A stretch of 32,433 nucleotides of DNA, taken from the NCBI GenBank assembly GCA_020441005.1, contig JAGRNA010000079.1, forward strand, positions 1-32,433, written 5' to 3'. Under the pieces are notes generated by a model that searched no databases, had not been told where the DNA came from, and worked only from the letters and a program-made list of their open reading frames with translations. Below are positions 32,432-32,433 of this stretch, piece by piece (the first letter of the stretch is position 1; every line of letters starts with the position of its first letter). A program made the translations under genes and the position numbers. The DNA is from Leptospiraceae bacterium. Lineage in GTDB: Bacteria; Spirochaetota; Leptospiria; Leptospirales; Leptonemataceae.

Positions 32432-32433
32432 AC

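Noticed and set aside
1-32433. tRNA, rRNA, CRISPR array, transposon or prophage
   Set aside because: The non-coding gaps are short and show no cloverleaf, no regularly spaced repeats, no transposase or integrase, and no flanking terminal repeats.

Overview
The window (about 53% GC by eye, tightly packed) comes from a Gram-negative, double-membrane bacterium. It holds an AsmA-type envelope protein, outer-membrane (OM) lipoproteins, a beta-barrel protein and a SPOR protein. The best guess is a spirochaete of the Leptospirales (Leptonema or Turneriella-like). The reasons are two lipoproteins with relaxed lipoboxes (Q or N before the Cys), a lipoprotein-anchored DUF1318/YdbL-like protein, and the general gene style. 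This placement is inference. I see no rRNA, tRNA, CRISPR array, insertion sequence or phage gene.

Layout. (1) Bases 1-12018, plus strand: three tightly coupled envelope genes. They are the 3' part of an AsmA/YdbH-like gene, a lipoprotein with a C-terminal YdbL-like domain, and an 8.6-kb gene for a 2870-residue predicted lipoprotein. The giant has a TolB-like propeller, long TPR-like arrays and two degenerate CHAT-like modules. This is the most unusual locus in the window. (2) Bases 21795-11957, minus strand: a long co-directional block. It begins with a small His/Cys-rich exported protein, a lipoprotein and a His-loop OM barrel. A ZnuA-ZnuC-ZnuB type metal ABC importer follows, then coaE, a SPOR membrane protein, a FFLEELY-like protein and ppk1. 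The first six genes look like an OM-to-cytoplasm zinc (or manganese) uptake route. ppk1 runs convergently into the giant gene and overlaps its 3' end by 62 bp. (3) Bases 22020-24959, plus strand: a TPR protein, tgt and a STAS anti-sigma-factor antagonist closed by a strong terminator. (4) Bases 25471-26928, plus strand: a LysM lipoprotein with its own terminator. (5) Bases 29019-27169, minus strand: a membrane GGDEF-EAL protein with a decayed GGDEF and a largely intact EAL domain. It is divergent from leuS (29103-31667), which is followed by a lipoprotein of unknown function.

Within the clusters several genes share start and stop codons (TAATG at 3404, 18081 and 20537; ATGA at 17391), which points to translational coupling. 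The candidate undescribed system is the AsmA/YdbH + YdbL-lipoprotein + giant propeller/TPR/pseudo-CHAT operon. The His/Cys-rich protein, lipoprotein and barrel placed ahead of znuACB come second.
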